From NCBI GenBank assembly GCA_002869605.1, contig PKUI01000095.1:1-36540 (forward strand): DNA of 36,540 bases, in the 5' to 3' direction. Below the pieces are notes generated by a model. That model searched no databases. It saw only the letters and a program-made list of their open reading frames with translations, and was not told where the DNA came from. Each line of letters starts with the position of its first letter. Within the stretch, counting starts at the first letter, position 1. Both the position numbers and the translations under genes were made by a program. Shown here one piece after another: positions 1 through 12,500 of this stretch. Source of the stretch: Desulfuromonas sp. Its GTDB lineage: Bacteria > Desulfobacterota > Desulfuromonadia > Desulfuromonadales > SZUA-401.

Positions 1-765
1 AACGTCGTTGCAACCCCGGAATTGTCCCTTGAACCGAAAACGTGGTGCTTCATGTTTGCCGGTTGCGTACCCTACCGGGGCTACTTTGAGGAACAGGATG
101 CTCTTGATTTTGCTTCGGAACTCAGGGAAGATGGGCTCGATGTCGATGTTTACGGCGTACCTGCCTACTCGACTCTCGGCTGGCTTGATGACCCCCTGCT
201 CAATACCTTCCTGTTTGAAAGTGACATCTATCTGGCCGAGCTTATCTTCCATGAACTTGCGCACCAGCGTCTTTACCTCAAAGACCATGGTGATTTTAAC
301 GAGGCTTTTGCGGTTGTGGTCGCCAGGCATGGTGCCGATCGCTGGATTTCGTCTCAAGACGATCCAGTTCTCTCCCGTGCGCGAGTTCAGCAAAAATACC
401 GTCAGAAGACTTTCTTTGATCTGTTCGACGAAACCCGTAACCATCTCACCGAGCTTTACGCATCGGGACAGCCTGATTCTCAGATGCTGGCGAGCAAACA
501 ACAGTTGCTGGACGCATTTGCCGTACGCTACCGGGCCCTGTTACAGGGTTGGGGAGCAACAGAAGGGGAGAGTTGGCTGGGGAGGGGTTTGAATAACGCA
601 CGCTTTGCCGCCGCCATGACCTACCGCAAACTGGTGCCGGCGTTTGAAGCGTTATGGGAACAATCAGGAGAAAGCCCAAGACGTTTCTATCGGGCCGCAG
701 AAGAGCTTTCAAGGCTCCCGGAAGTCGAATTGCAGACGCGTCTTAAAACCCTGAGTCAAAGGTGA
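1..765 (+). CDS. Putative zinc aminopeptidase (PF10023-like), 5' end cut off by the window
   Basis: The frame is open from base 1, so the start lies upstream; the TTG at 22 is internal. About 254 residues are visible, ending at TGA 763-765. The family is the uncharacterised 'putative aminopeptidase' group of roughly 350-residue periplasmic or lipoprotein enzymes. The visible part carries the gluzincin-like motif HELAHQ followed by a downstream NEAFA, which would supply two zinc-ligand His residues, the catalytic Glu and a third Glu ligand. Upstream of it is the family-typical segment GVPAYSTLGWLDDPLL. The C-terminal part is helical, with the expected LNNARFAAAMTY stretch. It ends 5 nt from the convergent acyl-CoA synthetase gene. 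Substrate and true peptidase activity are unproven for this family; the name rests on recognised motifs. Confidence 0.85.
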   Translation, partial: NVVATPELSLEPKTWCFMFAGCVPYRGYFEEQDALDFASELREDGLDVDVYGVPAYSTLGWLDDPLLNTFLFESDIYLAELIFHELAHQRLYLKDHGDFNEAFAVVVARHGADRWISSQDDPVLSRARVQQKYRQKTFFDLFDETRNHLTELYASGQPDSQMLASKQQLLDAFAVRYRALLQGWGATEGESWLGRGLNNARFAAAMTYRKLVPAFEALWEQSGESPRRFYRAAEELSRLPEVELQTRLKTLSQR

Positions 766-770
766 TAAGG

Positions 771-2636
771 TTATTTTTCGGAGGCAATATCGGCTTCTAC
801 GACAAAGCGTTTGATCTTTCGGGTTGTGGTCTTGGGGAACTCCTCGTCACGCAGGGTAAAACGCTTAATACGCTTATAATCGGCCAGTTCCTTTGAAATA
901 GCCTGAATCTCGTTGCGGATCAGCTTCTCTACGTCTTCCAGGCGGCTGAGGTTGGCCTTGTGCACTTCGGCATAATGGTCAAGAGCTTCCTGGTCAGGGT
1001 AGATCATGGCGTAGACCTCTTCTGCGTGACTGCTGATCTTGTGGCCATAGACCATCGCTTCGGCAATGAACGGGCTCTTGAGAAGCTCGTGCTCGATCTC
1101 CTCTGGGTAGACGTTCTTGCCATTCGGGGTGACGATCAGGTTTTTGACCCTCCCACAGATCGACAGAAAACCATCTTCAGACAACGAACCGAGATCACCT
1201 GTACGATACCAGCCGTCCTGAAGCACTTCCTCTGTCGCCGCGGAGTTTTTGTAGTAGCCGAGCATGACATTCGGCCCGCGCACGATAATCTCGCCGACCC
1301 CTTCGTCGTTTGGATTGTCGATTCGCACCTCGACACCCTCCAGCAACGTCCCGACTGTAGCGCGACGTGAGCGGGTAGGGGACTCGGCGCTGATAACCGG
1401 TGAGGTTTCGGTGATGCCGTAACCCTGATAGATTTTGAAACCGAGGTCCTGAAAGCCCTTTTGAACCTCCGGGTCAAGTGCGGCCCCCCCGCTGACAAAC
1501 TTGATCCCTTCTCCAAACGCCTTACGCACCTTCGACGAGATGATATTCCGGGTCAGCGCAAACTGGTAAAGCGACCTGGAGAGTGTGCTGGAGGCAATGT
1601 TTTTCTGAATCCTGTCGAGGAACAAGCGATAAACTGCCGGAACTCCGAGGAAAAACGTGGGCTGTATCTCGCGCACATTTTCTCCGAGTTTTTTCAGCGA
1701 CTCCGCAAAGGTGATCCGACCGCCGAGGGCGAGAGGCAAGAGAATGCCACACACCTGCTCAAAAACATGATTAATCGGCAAGAAGGAGAGGGTATGGATG
1801 GTGTTGTCGACATCAAACAGCTTATGCACACCACGGATGTTTGAGACGATGTTGCCATGAGAAAGCATCGCCCCCTTGGAGCGCCCGGTGGTGCCCGAGG
1901 TGTACAGTATGATGGCAAGTTAGTTTTCCGCCCTCGTGACAAGACTCGTCGGGGCCTCTTTGACAAACTCTTTGAGCGGCAGTAGCCGCTCTTTCTTGAT
2001 CAGCTTCTGGCGCACCTGGCTGATATTCGAAAAAAGGTTGGCCGACAGACGATCCTGCCCAGTACGCTGTTTCGGCAGCAGAAGTAGTTCATGAGCCCTG
2101 CTGGCAAGTTTCTCAAAACTCTCGACCTGTTCACCCGAGAGATCAAAGGCGTTCTTGAGTTCGTGCCATTCTTCCACCAGACTGGCAACCACCTGGGCAG
2201 GTTCCGAAAATGCCGGGTTGCCGGTCAGGTCGCGATCGATCAGGACGATCCGTTCCAGTTCGGGAAGTTCGTTATACAATTCCAGGATTGGTTCGAGATA
2301 AGCTTCCGTTGTAAAGATCAACGGGGTGTCGCAGTCGGCGAGCACGTGCCTCAATTCGGAACTCTTCAGATCCTTGTCGATGGGCACTACAACGCCGCCG
2401 GCGTGTAGAACACCGAGGTAGGTGGCTACCCACATCGGGGACGACGGGGCCAGGATCGCCACCTTGGTTTCTGGTTTGAACTGGCGCGCCTGCAATCCGG
2501 CGGAAACCCTTTCAACCTCACGCCAAAGTTCGGCATAGCTGATCGAGTGCCATTTACTGCCGACCTTTTCGGCGAGCGCAGTACGCCCGGCATTGTTGCG
2601 ACAACTTTCGGCAAGCAGGGTGGCAATCGTCGACAT
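771..2636 (-). pseudogene. Long-chain acyl-CoA synthetase (AMP-forming), split by an in-frame TAA
   Basis: This ANL-family enzyme activates fatty acids to acyl-CoA through acyl-AMP. The chosen start is ATG at 2636, preceded by AAGGAGA; an upstream ATG at 2669 lacks a ribosome site. Codons 1-238 encode the N-terminal domain, then TAA (1922-1920) interrupts. The same frame continues immediately with LAIILYTSGTTGRSKGA, the P-loop motif, and runs to 771. With the stop as one residue the protein would be about 621 residues, normal for the family. YGITETSP (around residue 406), GWYRTGDLG (around 475) and the C-terminal KTTTRKIKR with the catalytic lysine are all present. A GAA-to-TAA change would restore an uninterrupted gene. 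As written, the upstream piece lacks all catalytic motifs, and the downstream piece begins at best at ATG 1868, after the P-loop. It may be a real nonsense mutation or a sequence error. Confidence 0.85.
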
Positions 2637-2808
2637 GAGTTCTCCTTGGCAAGATTTTAATCCAATCATGCTAACGTTTCACGCGCAACCGAGGCAAGAG
2701 AAAATGGGCCGCAGGTAAACAGTACATCGACCCGAAACTACTTTACAATTCGCCCCCCATTCGGTATATCTGTCGGGTTTCGCAGCCCTTTAAGTATAGG
2801 TAGTCTAC

Positions 2809-4611
2809 ATGGCCCAAAGTGACCGCATCAGAAACTTTTCCATCATAGCCCATATCGATCACGGCAAATCGACCCTTGCCGACCGTTTACTCGAAGACAC
2901 CGGCGCTCTGAGTGATCGCGAGAAGAAAGATCAATTTCTCGACAAGATGGACCTCGAACGTGAACGAGGAATTACCATCAAGGCCCAGGCCGTGCGCTTG
3001 AACTATCGTGCCGAGGATGGACAGGACTATATCCTCAACCTGATCGACACCCCTGGGCATGTTGACTTCAACTACGAAGTCAGCCGCTCCCTGAAGGCCT
3101 GTGAAGGGGCACTGCTCGTCGTCGATGCCTCACAGGGGGTCGAGGCACAGACTCTGGCCAACGTCTATCTGGCCCTCGAGCAGGACCTGGAAATCCTCCC
3201 GGTACTCAACAAGGTTGATCTGCCGAGTGCCGATCCGGAGCGGGTCAAAGAGGAGATCGAGGAAATCATCGGTCTCGATACCGCGGAGGCGGTTTCTGCC
3301 AGTGCCAAGGAGGGGCTCGGCATTCACGAGATCCTCGAGCAGGTTGTGCACAAGGTTCCTCCGCCCAGTGGCGACCCCGAGGCTCCGCTGCAGGCCCTGA
3401 TCTTCGACTCCTGGTACGACGCCTATCAGGGGGTCATCACCCTGGTGCGTGTGGTGCAGGGGACTCTGCGCAAGGGGGAGAAGGTGCAGTTGATGGCCAA
3501 CCGCAAACATTGCGAAGTGCTAAAGCTGGGCATTTTTGCACCTAACCCGGTCGAGGTCGGGAGCCTGACGGCCGGAGAGGTCGGATTCCTCATCAGCGGG
3601 ATCAAAGAGGTTCACGATGCCAAGGTCGGAGACACCGTGACCCACCTACATCGCCCGGCGACAGAACCGCTCCCCGGCTTCATGGAAGTCAAACCGATGG
3701 TCTTCTCAGGTCTTTACCCCATCGACTCGGGCGATTACGAAGGATTGCGTGACGCGCTGGAAAAATTGAGTCTCAATGACAGCTCGATTACCTTTGAGCC
3801 CGAAAATTCCATGGCTCTCGGTTTCGGTTTCCGCTGTGGATTTCTTGGCCTGCTGCACATGGAAATCATCCAGGAGCGCCTGGAGCGTGAGTTTGGTGTC
3901 GACCTGATTACCACCGCACCGACGGTCGTCTATCATGTCATCACGACCAAGGGCGATTTTCTCGAGGTGGACAGCGCCAATAAACTCCCGGACGTTCAAT
4001 ACATCGAAACGCTCAAGGAGCCGTTTATTCTGGCTTCAATTCATACGCCAAACGATTTTGTTGGCGGCATTCTAGCCCTGTGCGAGGAAAAAAGGGGTGT
4101 ACAGCGGGAGATCAAGTACCTGACATCCAATCGCGTCATGATCGTCTACGAACTACCGCTCAACGAAATCGTGCTCGATTTCTACGATCGCCTCAAGACC
4201 ATTTCCCGCGGCTACGCCTCGCTTGACTATGAACACCTTGATTTCCGGCTCAGCGATCTGGTGCGTCTGAACGTGTTGATCAATGGTGAGGCGGTCGATG
4301 CCCTGTCGTTGATCGTTCATCGCGAGAAAGCGCAGTTCCGTGGTCGTGAACTGGCAGCCAAGTTGAAAGAATTTATTCCCCGTCAGCAGTACGAGGTTGC
4401 CATACAGGCGGCGATTGGCAACAAGGTTGTTGCACGTGAGACCGTCAAGGCATTGCGCAAGGACGTCACCGCCAAGTGCTACGGGGGAGATATTACCCGT
4501 AAACGTAAACTGCTCGAGAAACAGAAAGAGGGCAAGAAGCGCATGAAACAGGTTGGTAGCGTGGAGTTGCCCCAGGAAGCTTTCCTGGCTGTCCTCAAGG
4601 TCAAGGAATAA
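2809..4611 (+). CDS. lepA: Elongation factor 4 (LepA), back-translocating ribosomal GTPase
   Basis: The 600-residue protein matches the usual LepA length. It has the GTPase motifs AHIDHGKST (G1, residues 15-23), DTPGHVDF (G3, about 79-86) and NKVD (G4, about 134), then EF-G-like domains and the basic LepA-specific C-terminal tail ([19 protein letters not shown]). LepA binds ribosomes and acts under ionic or other stress and in initiation fidelity. The start ATG is at 2809, preceded by a modest AGG site. It is followed 20 nt later by lepB, the common lepA-lepB pairing that gave LepA its name. It is divergent from the acyl-CoA synthetase gene across about 170 nt. The reading frame is intact. 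Confidence 0.97.
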   Translation: MAQSDRIRNFSIIAHIDHGKSTLADRLLEDTGALSDREKKDQFLDKMDLERERGITIKAQAVRLNYRAEDGQDYILNLIDTPGHVDFNYEVSRSLKACEGALLVVDASQGVEAQTLANVYLALEQDLEILPVLNKVDLPSADPERVKEEIEEIIGLDTAEAVSASAKEGLGIHEILEQVVHKVPPPSGDPEAPLQALIFDSWYDAYQGVITLVRVVQGTLRKGEKVQLMANRKHCEVLKLGIFAPNPVEVGSLTAGEVGFLISGIKEVHDAKVGDTVTHLHRPATEPLPGFMEVKPMVFSGLYPIDSGDYEGLRDALEKLSLNDSSITFEPENSMALGFGFRCGFLGLLHMEIIQERLEREFGVDLITTAPTVVYHVITTKGDFLEVDSANKLPDVQYIETLKEPFILASIHTPNDFVGGILALCEEKRGVQREIKYLTSNRVMIVYELPLNEIVLDFYDRLKTISRGYASLDYEHLDFRLSDLVRLNVLINGEAVDALSLIVHREKAQFRGRELAAKLKEFIPRQQYEVAIQAAIGNKVVARETVKALRKDVTAKCYGGDITRKRKLLEKQKEGKKRMKQVGSVELPQEAFLAVLKVKE

Positions 4612-4631
4612 TATCAAGGGAGCCTGCTGTG

Positions 4632-5348
4632 ATGTTGTTCGGTCGCAAAAAGAAACCGTCTGAAAATCCGAAACCTAAAAAGGGGTTCGTTCGCTAATGG
4701 GTCGAGGCCATTTTGGTCGCGCTGGTTATAGCGCTGGTGCTGAGGACGTTTGTTGTCCAGGCGTTCAAGATCCCCTCCAGTTCCATGGAGGATACGCTGC
4801 TGATTGGCGATCATCTTCTGGTCAATAAATTCATCTATGGCACCAAGATACCGTTCGTCGACGGACGCTTCCTGCAAATCCGGGAGCCGGAGCGGGGCGA
4901 CGTCATTGTCTTCGAGTTTCCGGCTGACACCAAGGACGAGCGTCTGGCCTTCTGGCAGAAGCGCGACTTTATCAAGCGTGTGATTGGGCTCCCCGGGGAC
5001 ACGGTCGAAATGCGGGACAAAACTGTCTATGTCAATGGCAAGGAATACCGCATTGACCAGGAGGTCCACAAGGATGCGAGTCTGCGGGGCCGCTGCTTCG
5101 AAATCGGCGACTGGCGTAAGCGCATGCGCATCCCGTCATCGCTGGAACGCGACTGCATGCTGCCGACCACGGTGCCGGAAGGGCACTACCTGGTGCTCGG
5201 CGACAACCGTGATCGCTCCCACGACAGCCGTTTCTGGGGCTTCGTGCCGATGGAGAACATCAAGGGGCTTGCGTTTATTAAGTACTGGTCGTGGGACTCC
5301 CAAAAAACCTGGCCCCGTTTTTCGCGTATTGGCAGACTGATCGAATAA
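4632..5348 (+). CDS. lepB: Signal peptidase I (LepB), with an in-frame TAA at codon 22
   Basis: Type I leader peptidase removes signal peptides from exported preproteins at the inner membrane. A GGGAG site precedes ATG 4632, which opens a typical basic cytoplasmic N-terminus (MLFGRKKKPSENPKPKK). Codon 22 (4695-4697) is TAA, then the frame continues WVEAILVALVIALVLRTFVVQAFKIPSSSM to a normal end. Homologues have VREYAEAI or similar here, so the stop replaces a glutamate codon. The catalytic serine is in PSSSM (about codon 51), the catalytic lysine in FIKRVIGLPGD (about codon 115), and box E is GDNRDRSHDSRFWG. Translation could restart at TTG 4713, which has GAGG a few bases upstream; that would keep the membrane helix and all catalytic residues but lose the basic N-terminus. 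It is transcribed with lepA. Confidence 0.88.
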
Positions 5349-5374
5349 AAATCTTCCAGGCACAAGGTTTGGTG

Positions 5375-5404
5375 TTGACGGCGCTCATGACCCATTGATA
5401 TAGT
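5375..5404 (+). promoter_or_regulatory. Predicted sigma-70 promoter of the pyr operon
   Basis: TTGACG (5375-5380) and TATAGT (5399-5404) are separated by 18 bp, each one base off consensus. Transcription would start near 5411, upstream of the PyrR-binding leader. This is prediction from sequence only. Confidence 0.6.
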
Positions 5405-5434
5405 GCCGAAAATTAAGTCACTCCACCTTTTAAG

Positions 5435-5452
5435 CCGATCCAGAGAGGTCGG
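5435..5452 (+). promoter_or_regulatory. PyrR-binding loop in the pyr leader RNA
   Basis: The segment CCGATCCAGAGAGGTCGG matches the PyrR RNA-binding consensus known from Bacillus (UCCAGAGAGG loop) closed by a CCGA/TCGG stem. PyrR with UMP binds this anti-antiterminator and favours the downstream terminator at 5502-5537. The GAGGT at 5445-5449 is also complementary to ACCTC at 5504-5508 in the 5' arm of the terminator, so the two folds could be mutually exclusive. Confidence 0.85.
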
Positions 5453-5464
5453 TAAAGGCGGTAA

Positions 5465-6112
<648 letters not shown>

Positions 6113-6129
6113 GTCCTGGAGGAAGAGCC

Positions 6130-7062
6130 ATGAGTTTCCCGCACAAGCACATACTCGGCACTCGCGATCTGAGCAAAGAGGACATCCTGACGATTCTCGA
6201 TACGGCAGCAAGCTTTCGGGAAGTCAACCAGCGCGACATCAAGAAGGTTCCGACCCTCAGGGGCAAGACGGTCATTAACGCGTTCTTTGAGGCGAGTACC
6301 CGCACCCGGCTTTCCTTTGAAATCGCCGGCAAGCGGCTTTCTGCCGACACGGTCAACATCTCCGGATCGACCTCTTCGGTGGTCAAGGGCGAAACCCTCG
6401 AGGATACGGCGCGCAATATCGAGGCGATGCGGCCGGATATCATCATTATCCGCCATGGGCATTCCGGGGCCCCGCATTACCTTGCTGAGCGCATCGACTG
6501 CTCGGTGATCAATGCTGGCGATGGGGCCCACGAGCATCCGAGCCAGGCCCTGCTCGACCTGTTGACCATTCGTGACCACAAGCAACAGTTCGAAGGTCTC
6601 AATGTGGCGATTGTCGGCGATATTGCCCATAGCCGCGTGGCGCGTTCCAACCTGCTGGCGATGAGTAAACTCGGCATGAACGTACGCCTGTCGGGACCTG
6701 GGACCATGGTGCCGCGCGAATTCGAACACCTTGGCGCCGAAATCCATACCCGGCTCGAAGACGCGATTGCCGATGCCGACGTAGTCATGATGCTGCGCAT
6801 TCAGCTGGAGCGGATGGGGAACACCCTGCTGCCGACCCTGCGCGAATATGCACGTTTTTACGGATTGAACCCGGAGAAACTCAAGCTGGCCAAAGAAGAT
6901 GCGATCGTCATGCACCCGGGGCCGATCAATCGCGGGGTCGAACTTTCGACCAGTGTGGCGGATGGTCCGCAGAACGTTATTCTCGACCAGGTCGAAAACG
7001 GCGTGGCTGTGCGCATGGCGCTTCAATACCTGGTGTCCGGGGTTGAGCGCAGCGAAGTCTGA
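6130..7062 (+). CDS. pyrB: Aspartate carbamoyltransferase catalytic subunit
   Basis: It catalyses carbamoyl phosphate plus aspartate to N-carbamoyl-aspartate, the committed step of pyrimidine synthesis. The 310-residue protein has the carbamoyl-phosphate motif STRTR (residues 56-60) and the conserved segment [14 protein letters not shown] (about 127-140). [11 protein letters not shown] supplies the mobile loop with the active-site Ser/Lys, and RIQLER lies in the aspartate domain. A GGAGGA site precedes the ATG, 17 nt after pyrR. No pyrI regulatory subunit is present. In this organisation feedback control probably runs through PyrR, and PyrB may assemble with the adjacent PyrC; the latter is inference. 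Confidence 0.97.
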   Translation: MSFPHKHILGTRDLSKEDILTILDTAASFREVNQRDIKKVPTLRGKTVINAFFEASTRTRLSFEIAGKRLSADTVNISGSTSSVVKGETLEDTARNIEAMRPDIIIIRHGHSGAPHYLAERIDCSVINAGDGAHEHPSQALLDLLTIRDHKQQFEGLNVAIVGDIAHSRVARSNLLAMSKLGMNVRLSGPGTMVPREFEHLGAEIHTRLEDAIADADVVMMLRIQLERMGNTLLPTLREYARFYGLNPEKLKLAKEDAIVMHPGPINRGVELSTSVADGPQNVILDQVENGVAVRMALQYLVSGVERSEV

Positions 7063-7101
7063 CCCGCAGATGCAAACCAATACGTTTACGAGGAGTGAAC
7101 G

Positions 7102-8376
7102 ATGACATTACTGATTAAAGGTGGTCGCGTTATTGATCCGGCCAGCGGCACGGACGAAGTTCTCGACATTCTGGTCGAACAGGGCAAGATTGCCCAGCTG
7201 GGCAAGGGGCTGGATGCCAAGGGGGCTGAGACCATCGATGCGGCCGGTCGGCTGGTGACGCCCGGTCTGATCGATATCCACGTACACCTGCGCGACCCGG
7301 GGCTTGAGTACAAGGAAGACATTGCCAGTGGTTCTCAGGCTGCCGTTGCCGGAGGGTTCTCCACGGTTGCGTGCATGCCGAACACCAAGCCGGTCAACGA
7401 TAACCACACCGTAACCCGCTACATTGTCGATAAGGCGGCCAAGGTCGCACGCTGCAAGGTGCTCCCGATCGGCTCGATCACCCAGGGTCTGAAAGGGGAG
7501 TCGCTTGCCGAGATCGGTGACATGCAGGAAGCCGGCTGTGTCGGTTTCTCTGATGATGGCCGCCCGGTGACCAGCGGCGAGCTCATGCGCCGCGCCCTCG
7601 AGTATGCCCGGCCTTTCGATGCGGTGATTATCTCGCATGCGGAAGACCTGTCGCTGGTCGGCGAAGGGGTTATGAACGATGGTCGTGTTGCTGCAGAAAT
7701 GGGTCTTAAGGGGATCCCCTGGGTCGCTGAAGATGCCGCCACCGCTCGTGACGTAATGCTGGCTGAGTTTACCGGCTCACGCCTGCACGTGGCCCATGTT
7801 TCCACCCGCGGTTCGGTGGAAATCGTTCGTGCGGCAAAGGCACGCGGGGTAAAGGTTACCGCCGAAGCGACGCCGCATCACTTCACCCTTACCGAAGAGG
7901 CCGTGCGCGGCTATAATACCGATGCCAAGATGAACCCGCCGCTGCGAACCGACGTCGACGTCGAGGCGTTAAGGGCAGGGCTGGCCGATGGTACGCTCGA
8001 TGCGATTGCCACCGACCACGCACCGCACCATATTGATGAAAAAAATGTCGAGTTCAACATTGCCATGAACGGTATTGTCGGCCTCGAAACTGCGCTGCCG
8101 CTGACGCTGAAACTGGTTGAAGAGCAGGTGCTGTCTCTGGGCGAGGCGATTGCTCGTCTGTCCAGCGGCCCCGCAGCCTGCCTGGGGCTCGCATCCGGGA
8201 CCCTGCAGGTAGGGAGTGCAGCAGATATTGCCATCATCGATCCGGAACTGGAGTGGACGGTTGAGCGCTCGCAGTTGCACAGTAAAAGCAAGAACACGCC
8301 TTTTGATGGCTGGCAGATGCGCGGTGCAGCAACCCATACGATTGTCGACGGTGAGCTGGTTTTTGAAAGAAAATAG
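7102..8376 (+). CDS. pyrC: Dihydroorotase (type I)
   Basis: This zinc amidohydrolase cyclises carbamoyl-aspartate to dihydroorotate. The 424-residue length and motif set place it in the long bacterial PyrC class. The zinc-binding HVHLRDPG has His at about residues 60 and 62. The segment [14 protein letters not shown] and the late ATDHAPHH, carrying the catalytic Asp, are also present. An AGGAG site precedes ATG 7102. It lies 39 nt after pyrB within the pyr operon and precedes carA. The frame is intact with no missing metal ligands. Confidence 0.97.
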   Translation: MTLLIKGGRVIDPASGTDEVLDILVEQGKIAQLGKGLDAKGAETIDAAGRLVTPGLIDIHVHLRDPGLEYKEDIASGSQAAVAGGFSTVACMPNTKPVNDNHTVTRYIVDKAAKVARCKVLPIGSITQGLKGESLAEIGDMQEAGCVGFSDDGRPVTSGELMRRALEYARPFDAVIISHAEDLSLVGEGVMNDGRVAAEMGLKGIPWVAEDAATARDVMLAEFTGSRLHVAHVSTRGSVEIVRAAKARGVKVTAEATPHHFTLTEEAVRGYNTDAKMNPPLRTDVDVEALRAGLADGTLDAIATDHAPHHIDEKNVEFNIAMNGIVGLETALPLTLKLVEEQVLSLGEAIARLSSGPAACLGLASGTLQVGSAADIAIIDPELEWTVERSQLHSKSKNTPFDGWQMRGAATHTIVDGELVFERK

Positions 8377-8425
8377 GCTGATTGAACGCCACATTTAAGG
8401 CATTACCTAGGAGTACGATAACACT

Positions 8426-9553
8426 ATGAAAGCGATTCTGGCATTGGCTGATGGCCGTGTCTTTCAGGGCGAAGCGCTCGGTGCAACAGGTGAAGTGACC
8501 GGTGAGGTCGTCTTCAATACCAGCATGACCGGCTACCAGGAAATTCTCACCGACCCCTCCTACGCGGGCGAGATCGTCACCATGACCTACCCGCAAATCG
8601 GTAACTACGGGGTCAACCTTGAAGACGTCGAATCGGCCAAACCTCATCTGCGTGGCTTTGTGGTCAAAGAAGCGAGCAACATCCCGAGTAACTGGCGCTG
8701 CGAGGTGCCCTTCGGTGAATATCTGCGCGAACACAACATCGTCGGCATTCAGGGGCTCGACACGCGCGCCCTGGTCAAGCATATCCGTGACCACGGCGCG
8801 CAGACCGGCATCATCTCGACCGTTGATCTCGACCCGCAAAGCCTGGTCGAAAAGGCCAAACAGGCGCCGCCGATCGTCGGGCAGGATCTCGTCAAGACCG
8901 TCAGCTGCGCAGCCCCTTACCAGTGGAGCGAGAGCACCTGGGACCTCGAATCCGGGTACCAGGACGCTCCCGAAAAAACCCGTTTCAAGGTTGTCGCCTA
9001 TGACTTTGGCATCAAGCGCAACATCCTGCGCAACCTGGTTTCTCACGGCTGCGAGGTAACCGTCGTGCCGGCCACAACCCCGGCCAGCGATGTTCTGGCC
9101 ATGAAGCCCGACGGGGTGTTCCTGAGCAACGGCCCCGGTGACCCGGAGCCGATTGCCTACGCCCAGAAAGCGATCAAGGAACTCCTCGGTGAGGTGCCTC
9201 TGTTCGGCATCTGCCTTGGCCACCAGCTTCTCTCTCTGGCCCTTGGTGGCAGCACCTACAAGTTGAAGTTCGGACACCGGGGTGGAAACCAGCCGGTGCG
9301 ACGCGAGGAGACCCGTCAGGTCGAAATCACCTCGCAGAACCACGGTTTCGCAGTTGCCGCCGACTCCCTTCCGGACAATGTGGAGGTGACCCACATCAAC
9401 CTCAATGACAATACCGTGGAGGGGGTTGCTCACAAGGAGCTCTCGGCATTCTCTGTCCAGTATCACCCCGAGGCTTCACCTGGACCGCACGATGCCCGCT
9501 ACCTGTTTGGCCGTTTCATGGAACTTATGGACGCATTCCGCCGCAAGGCCTGA
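8426..9553 (+). CDS. carA: Carbamoyl-phosphate synthase small (glutaminase) subunit
   Basis: CarA hydrolyses glutamine and channels ammonia to CarB. The 375-residue protein has the N-terminal CPSase small-chain domain ([17 protein letters not shown]) and a C-terminal class I glutamine amidotransferase domain. The nucleophile Cys is in GICLGHQ (about residue 264), and the His/Glu pair is in [11 protein letters not shown] (about 347-355). An AGGAG site precedes ATG 8426. carB follows after 26 nt, as usual. Placement in the PyrR-regulated operon ties carbamoyl-phosphate supply to pyrimidine level; arginine synthesis would draw on the same enzyme. Confidence 0.97.
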   Translation: MKAILALADGRVFQGEALGATGEVTGEVVFNTSMTGYQEILTDPSYAGEIVTMTYPQIGNYGVNLEDVESAKPHLRGFVVKEASNIPSNWRCEVPFGEYLREHNIVGIQGLDTRALVKHIRDHGAQTGIISTVDLDPQSLVEKAKQAPPIVGQDLVKTVSCAAPYQWSESTWDLESGYQDAPEKTRFKVVAYDFGIKRNILRNLVSHGCEVTVVPATTPASDVLAMKPDGVFLSNGPGDPEPIAYAQKAIKELLGEVPLFGICLGHQLLSLALGGSTYKLKFGHRGGNQPVRREETRQVEITSQNHGFAVAADSLPDNVEVTHINLNDNTVEGVAHKELSAFSVQYHPEASPGPHDARYLFGRFMELMDAFRRKA

Positions 9554-9579
9554 CCCAGACTTTTTAAGAAGGACCCGAT

Positions 9580-12500
9580 ATGCCCAAGAGAACAGACCTT
9601 GAAAAAATATTGATCATCGGTGCTGGCCCGATCGTCATCGGCCAGGCATGCGAGTTTGACTATTCCGGCACCCAGGCGTGCAAGGCGCTTAAGGAGGAGG
9701 GGTACACGGTCGTGCTGCTCAACTCCAATCCGGCGACGATCATGACCGATCCCGACTTTGCCGATCGCACCTACGTCGAGCCGGTTACGCCCGACACGCT
9801 GCGCAAGATTGTCGAGCAGGAGCGTCCCGACGCCATCCTGCCGACCCTTGGCGGCCAGACGGCCCTGAATACCGCCGTGGCCCTGGCCAAGGACGGAACC
9901 CTGGATAAATTCGGGGTCGAGCTGATCGGCGCCAAGCTTGAAGCGATCGAGAAAGCCGAGGACCGTACTCTGTTCAAACAGGCGATGGAGAAAATCGGTA
10001 TCGGTATCCCGCGTTCCGGTCTGGGGCACAGCTTCCAGGAAGCGATGGAGATCATCGAGCATGTCGGATTTCCTGCGATCATCCGACCCTCCTTTACCCT
10101 TGGCGGCACCGGCGGCGGTATCGCCTATAACATGGAAGAGTATACCGAGCTGGTCCTGGCCGGGCTCGACGCCTCGCCGACTAACGAGATTCTGATCGAA
10201 GAATCGGTGATCGGCTGGAAAGAGTTCGAACTTGAGGTGATGCGCGATCTGGCTGATAACGTGGTCATCATCTGTTCGATCGAAAACTTCGACGCGATGG
10301 GGGTTCACACCGGTGACTCGATCACGGTAGCACCGGCACAGACCCTCACCGACAAGGAGTACCAGATTCTGCGCGATGCCTCGCTCAAGATCATTCGGGA
10401 GATCGGGGTTGAAACCGGCGGCTCGAATATCCAGTTCGGCATCAATCCCAAAGACGGGCGCCTAGTGGTGATCGAAATGAACCCGCGTGTCTCGCGCTCC
10501 TCGGCCCTGGCTTCCAAGGCCACCGGCTTTCCGATTGCCAAGATCGCGGCCAAGCTTTCGGTCGGCTACACCCTCGACGAGATACCCAATGATATCACCC
10601 GTGAGACCCTGGCGAGCTTCGAACCGACGATTGATTACGTCGTCACCAAGGTTCCACGTTTTACGTTTGAAAAATTCCCCCAGGCCGATGCGCGACTGAC
10701 CACTCAGATGAAGTCGGTAGGGGAGGCCATGGCGATCGGACGCACCTTCAAGGAGAGCCTGCAGAAGTCATTGCGGTCCCTTGAGATCGGCTCAAGTGGC
10801 TTTGAGAGCCGTCTGTTCTCCAACTTTGAAGATTATCGTCGCTCCCTGAGCAGTGCAGAACAGGACCGCTTGCGCGAGAATCTGCGCGTACCGAACTGGG
10901 AGCGGATGTGGTACCTCGGAGATGCCTTCCGTGCCGGCATGAGCATCGAGGAAATCTATCGTATCACCCATATCGACCCCTGGTTTCTCGACAACATCAA
11001 GCAGATCATCGACATGGAACAGCGCCTCTACGAGGCCCGCGAGGACCTGCCGACCGATGGCCCCGAGTTCGAGGCGTTGCTGCGCAAGGCGAAACAGTTC
11101 GGTTTTTCCGATAAGCGTCTCGCCGTTATCTGGGGGGTGACTGAAAGTGACGTACGCAACATGCGTCACACCGCATCCGTGCGCCCGGTTTACAAACGGG
11201 TCGATACCTGCGGTGCTGAGTTCGAAGCCTTCACGCCGTACCTCTATTCGACGTATGAACAGGAATGCGAGGCCGAACCGAGCGACAAGCGCAAGATCAT
11301 GATCCTTGGCGGTGGACCGAACCGGATAGGGCAGGGGATCGAGTTCGACTACTGCTGCGTGCATAGCGTGTTTGCTCTGTCGGAAGCCGGTTTCGAGACC
11401 ATCATGGTCAACTGCAACCCAGAGACCGTCTCCACCGACTACGATACCTCTGATCGCCTCTACTTCGAACCGCTGACCTTCGAGGATGTGTTGGAGATCG
11501 TTGAACTCGAAAAGCCTGAAGGGGTGATCGTCCAGTTCGGGGGGCAAACCCCGCTTAAACTTGCAGTGGCGCTGGAAAAAGCCGGGGTGCCGATTATCGG
11601 CACCTCCCCCGATGCCATCGACCGCGCCGAGGACCGTGAGCGATTCCAGGCCCTGTTACACAAGCTGGGTCTCAAGCAGCCCGAAAATGGCCTCGCGCGC
11701 TCCTTCGAGGAGTCCGAAGTGATAGCCGAGAGGATCGGATTCCCGGTGGTGGTTCGCCCTTCTTACGTCCTGGGCGGGCGCGCCATGGAGATTGTCTACG
11801 ACGTCGAGCAACTGCGCCGCTATATGGTCAACGCGGTCGAAGCCTCCCCGGAACACCCGATTCTCATCGACAAATTCCTCGAAGAGGCTATAGAAGTCGA
11901 TGTGGACGCTCTCTCGGACGGCACAGAGGTGATTGTCGGCGGCGTTATGCAGCACATCGAGGAAGCCGGTATCCACTCCGGCGACTCCGCATGCGCGCTG
12001 CCTCCGTACTCTCTCGGCAAGACAGTGCTTGATGAAATCAAGCGCCAGACCGTAGCACTGGCCCTGGAGTTGAATGTCATCGGCTTAATGAACATTCAGT
12101 TTGCCGTAAAGGGAGACGAGATCTACCTGATCGAGGTCAACCCGCGTGCCAGCCGTACGGTACCCTTCGTTTCCAAGGCCACCGGGCGTCCTCTGGCCAA
12201 GATAGCCGCGCTGGTGATGGCGGGTAAGTCACTGCAGGAACAAGGAGTTGCGGGCGAGATCGTTCCCGCACATATCTCGGTTAAAGAGTCGGTCTTCCCG
12301 TTTGTCAAATTCCCCGGTGTCGATCCGCTACTTGGCCCAGAGATGAAATCAACCGGCGAAGTCATGGGGATTGGTAAGGATTTTTCAACCGCCTTTGCCA
12401 AGGCCCAGGCTGGAGCAGGGGTCAAACTACCGACCTCCGGGAAAATCTTCATCAGCGTCAAGGACTCGGACAAGAAACATATCCTGGAACCGGCCCGCAA

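Noticed and set aside
1920..4697. UAA recoded as glutamate.
   Set aside because: Many genes here (lepA, recG, bioA, lepB itself) end normally at TAA, so UAA works as a stop.
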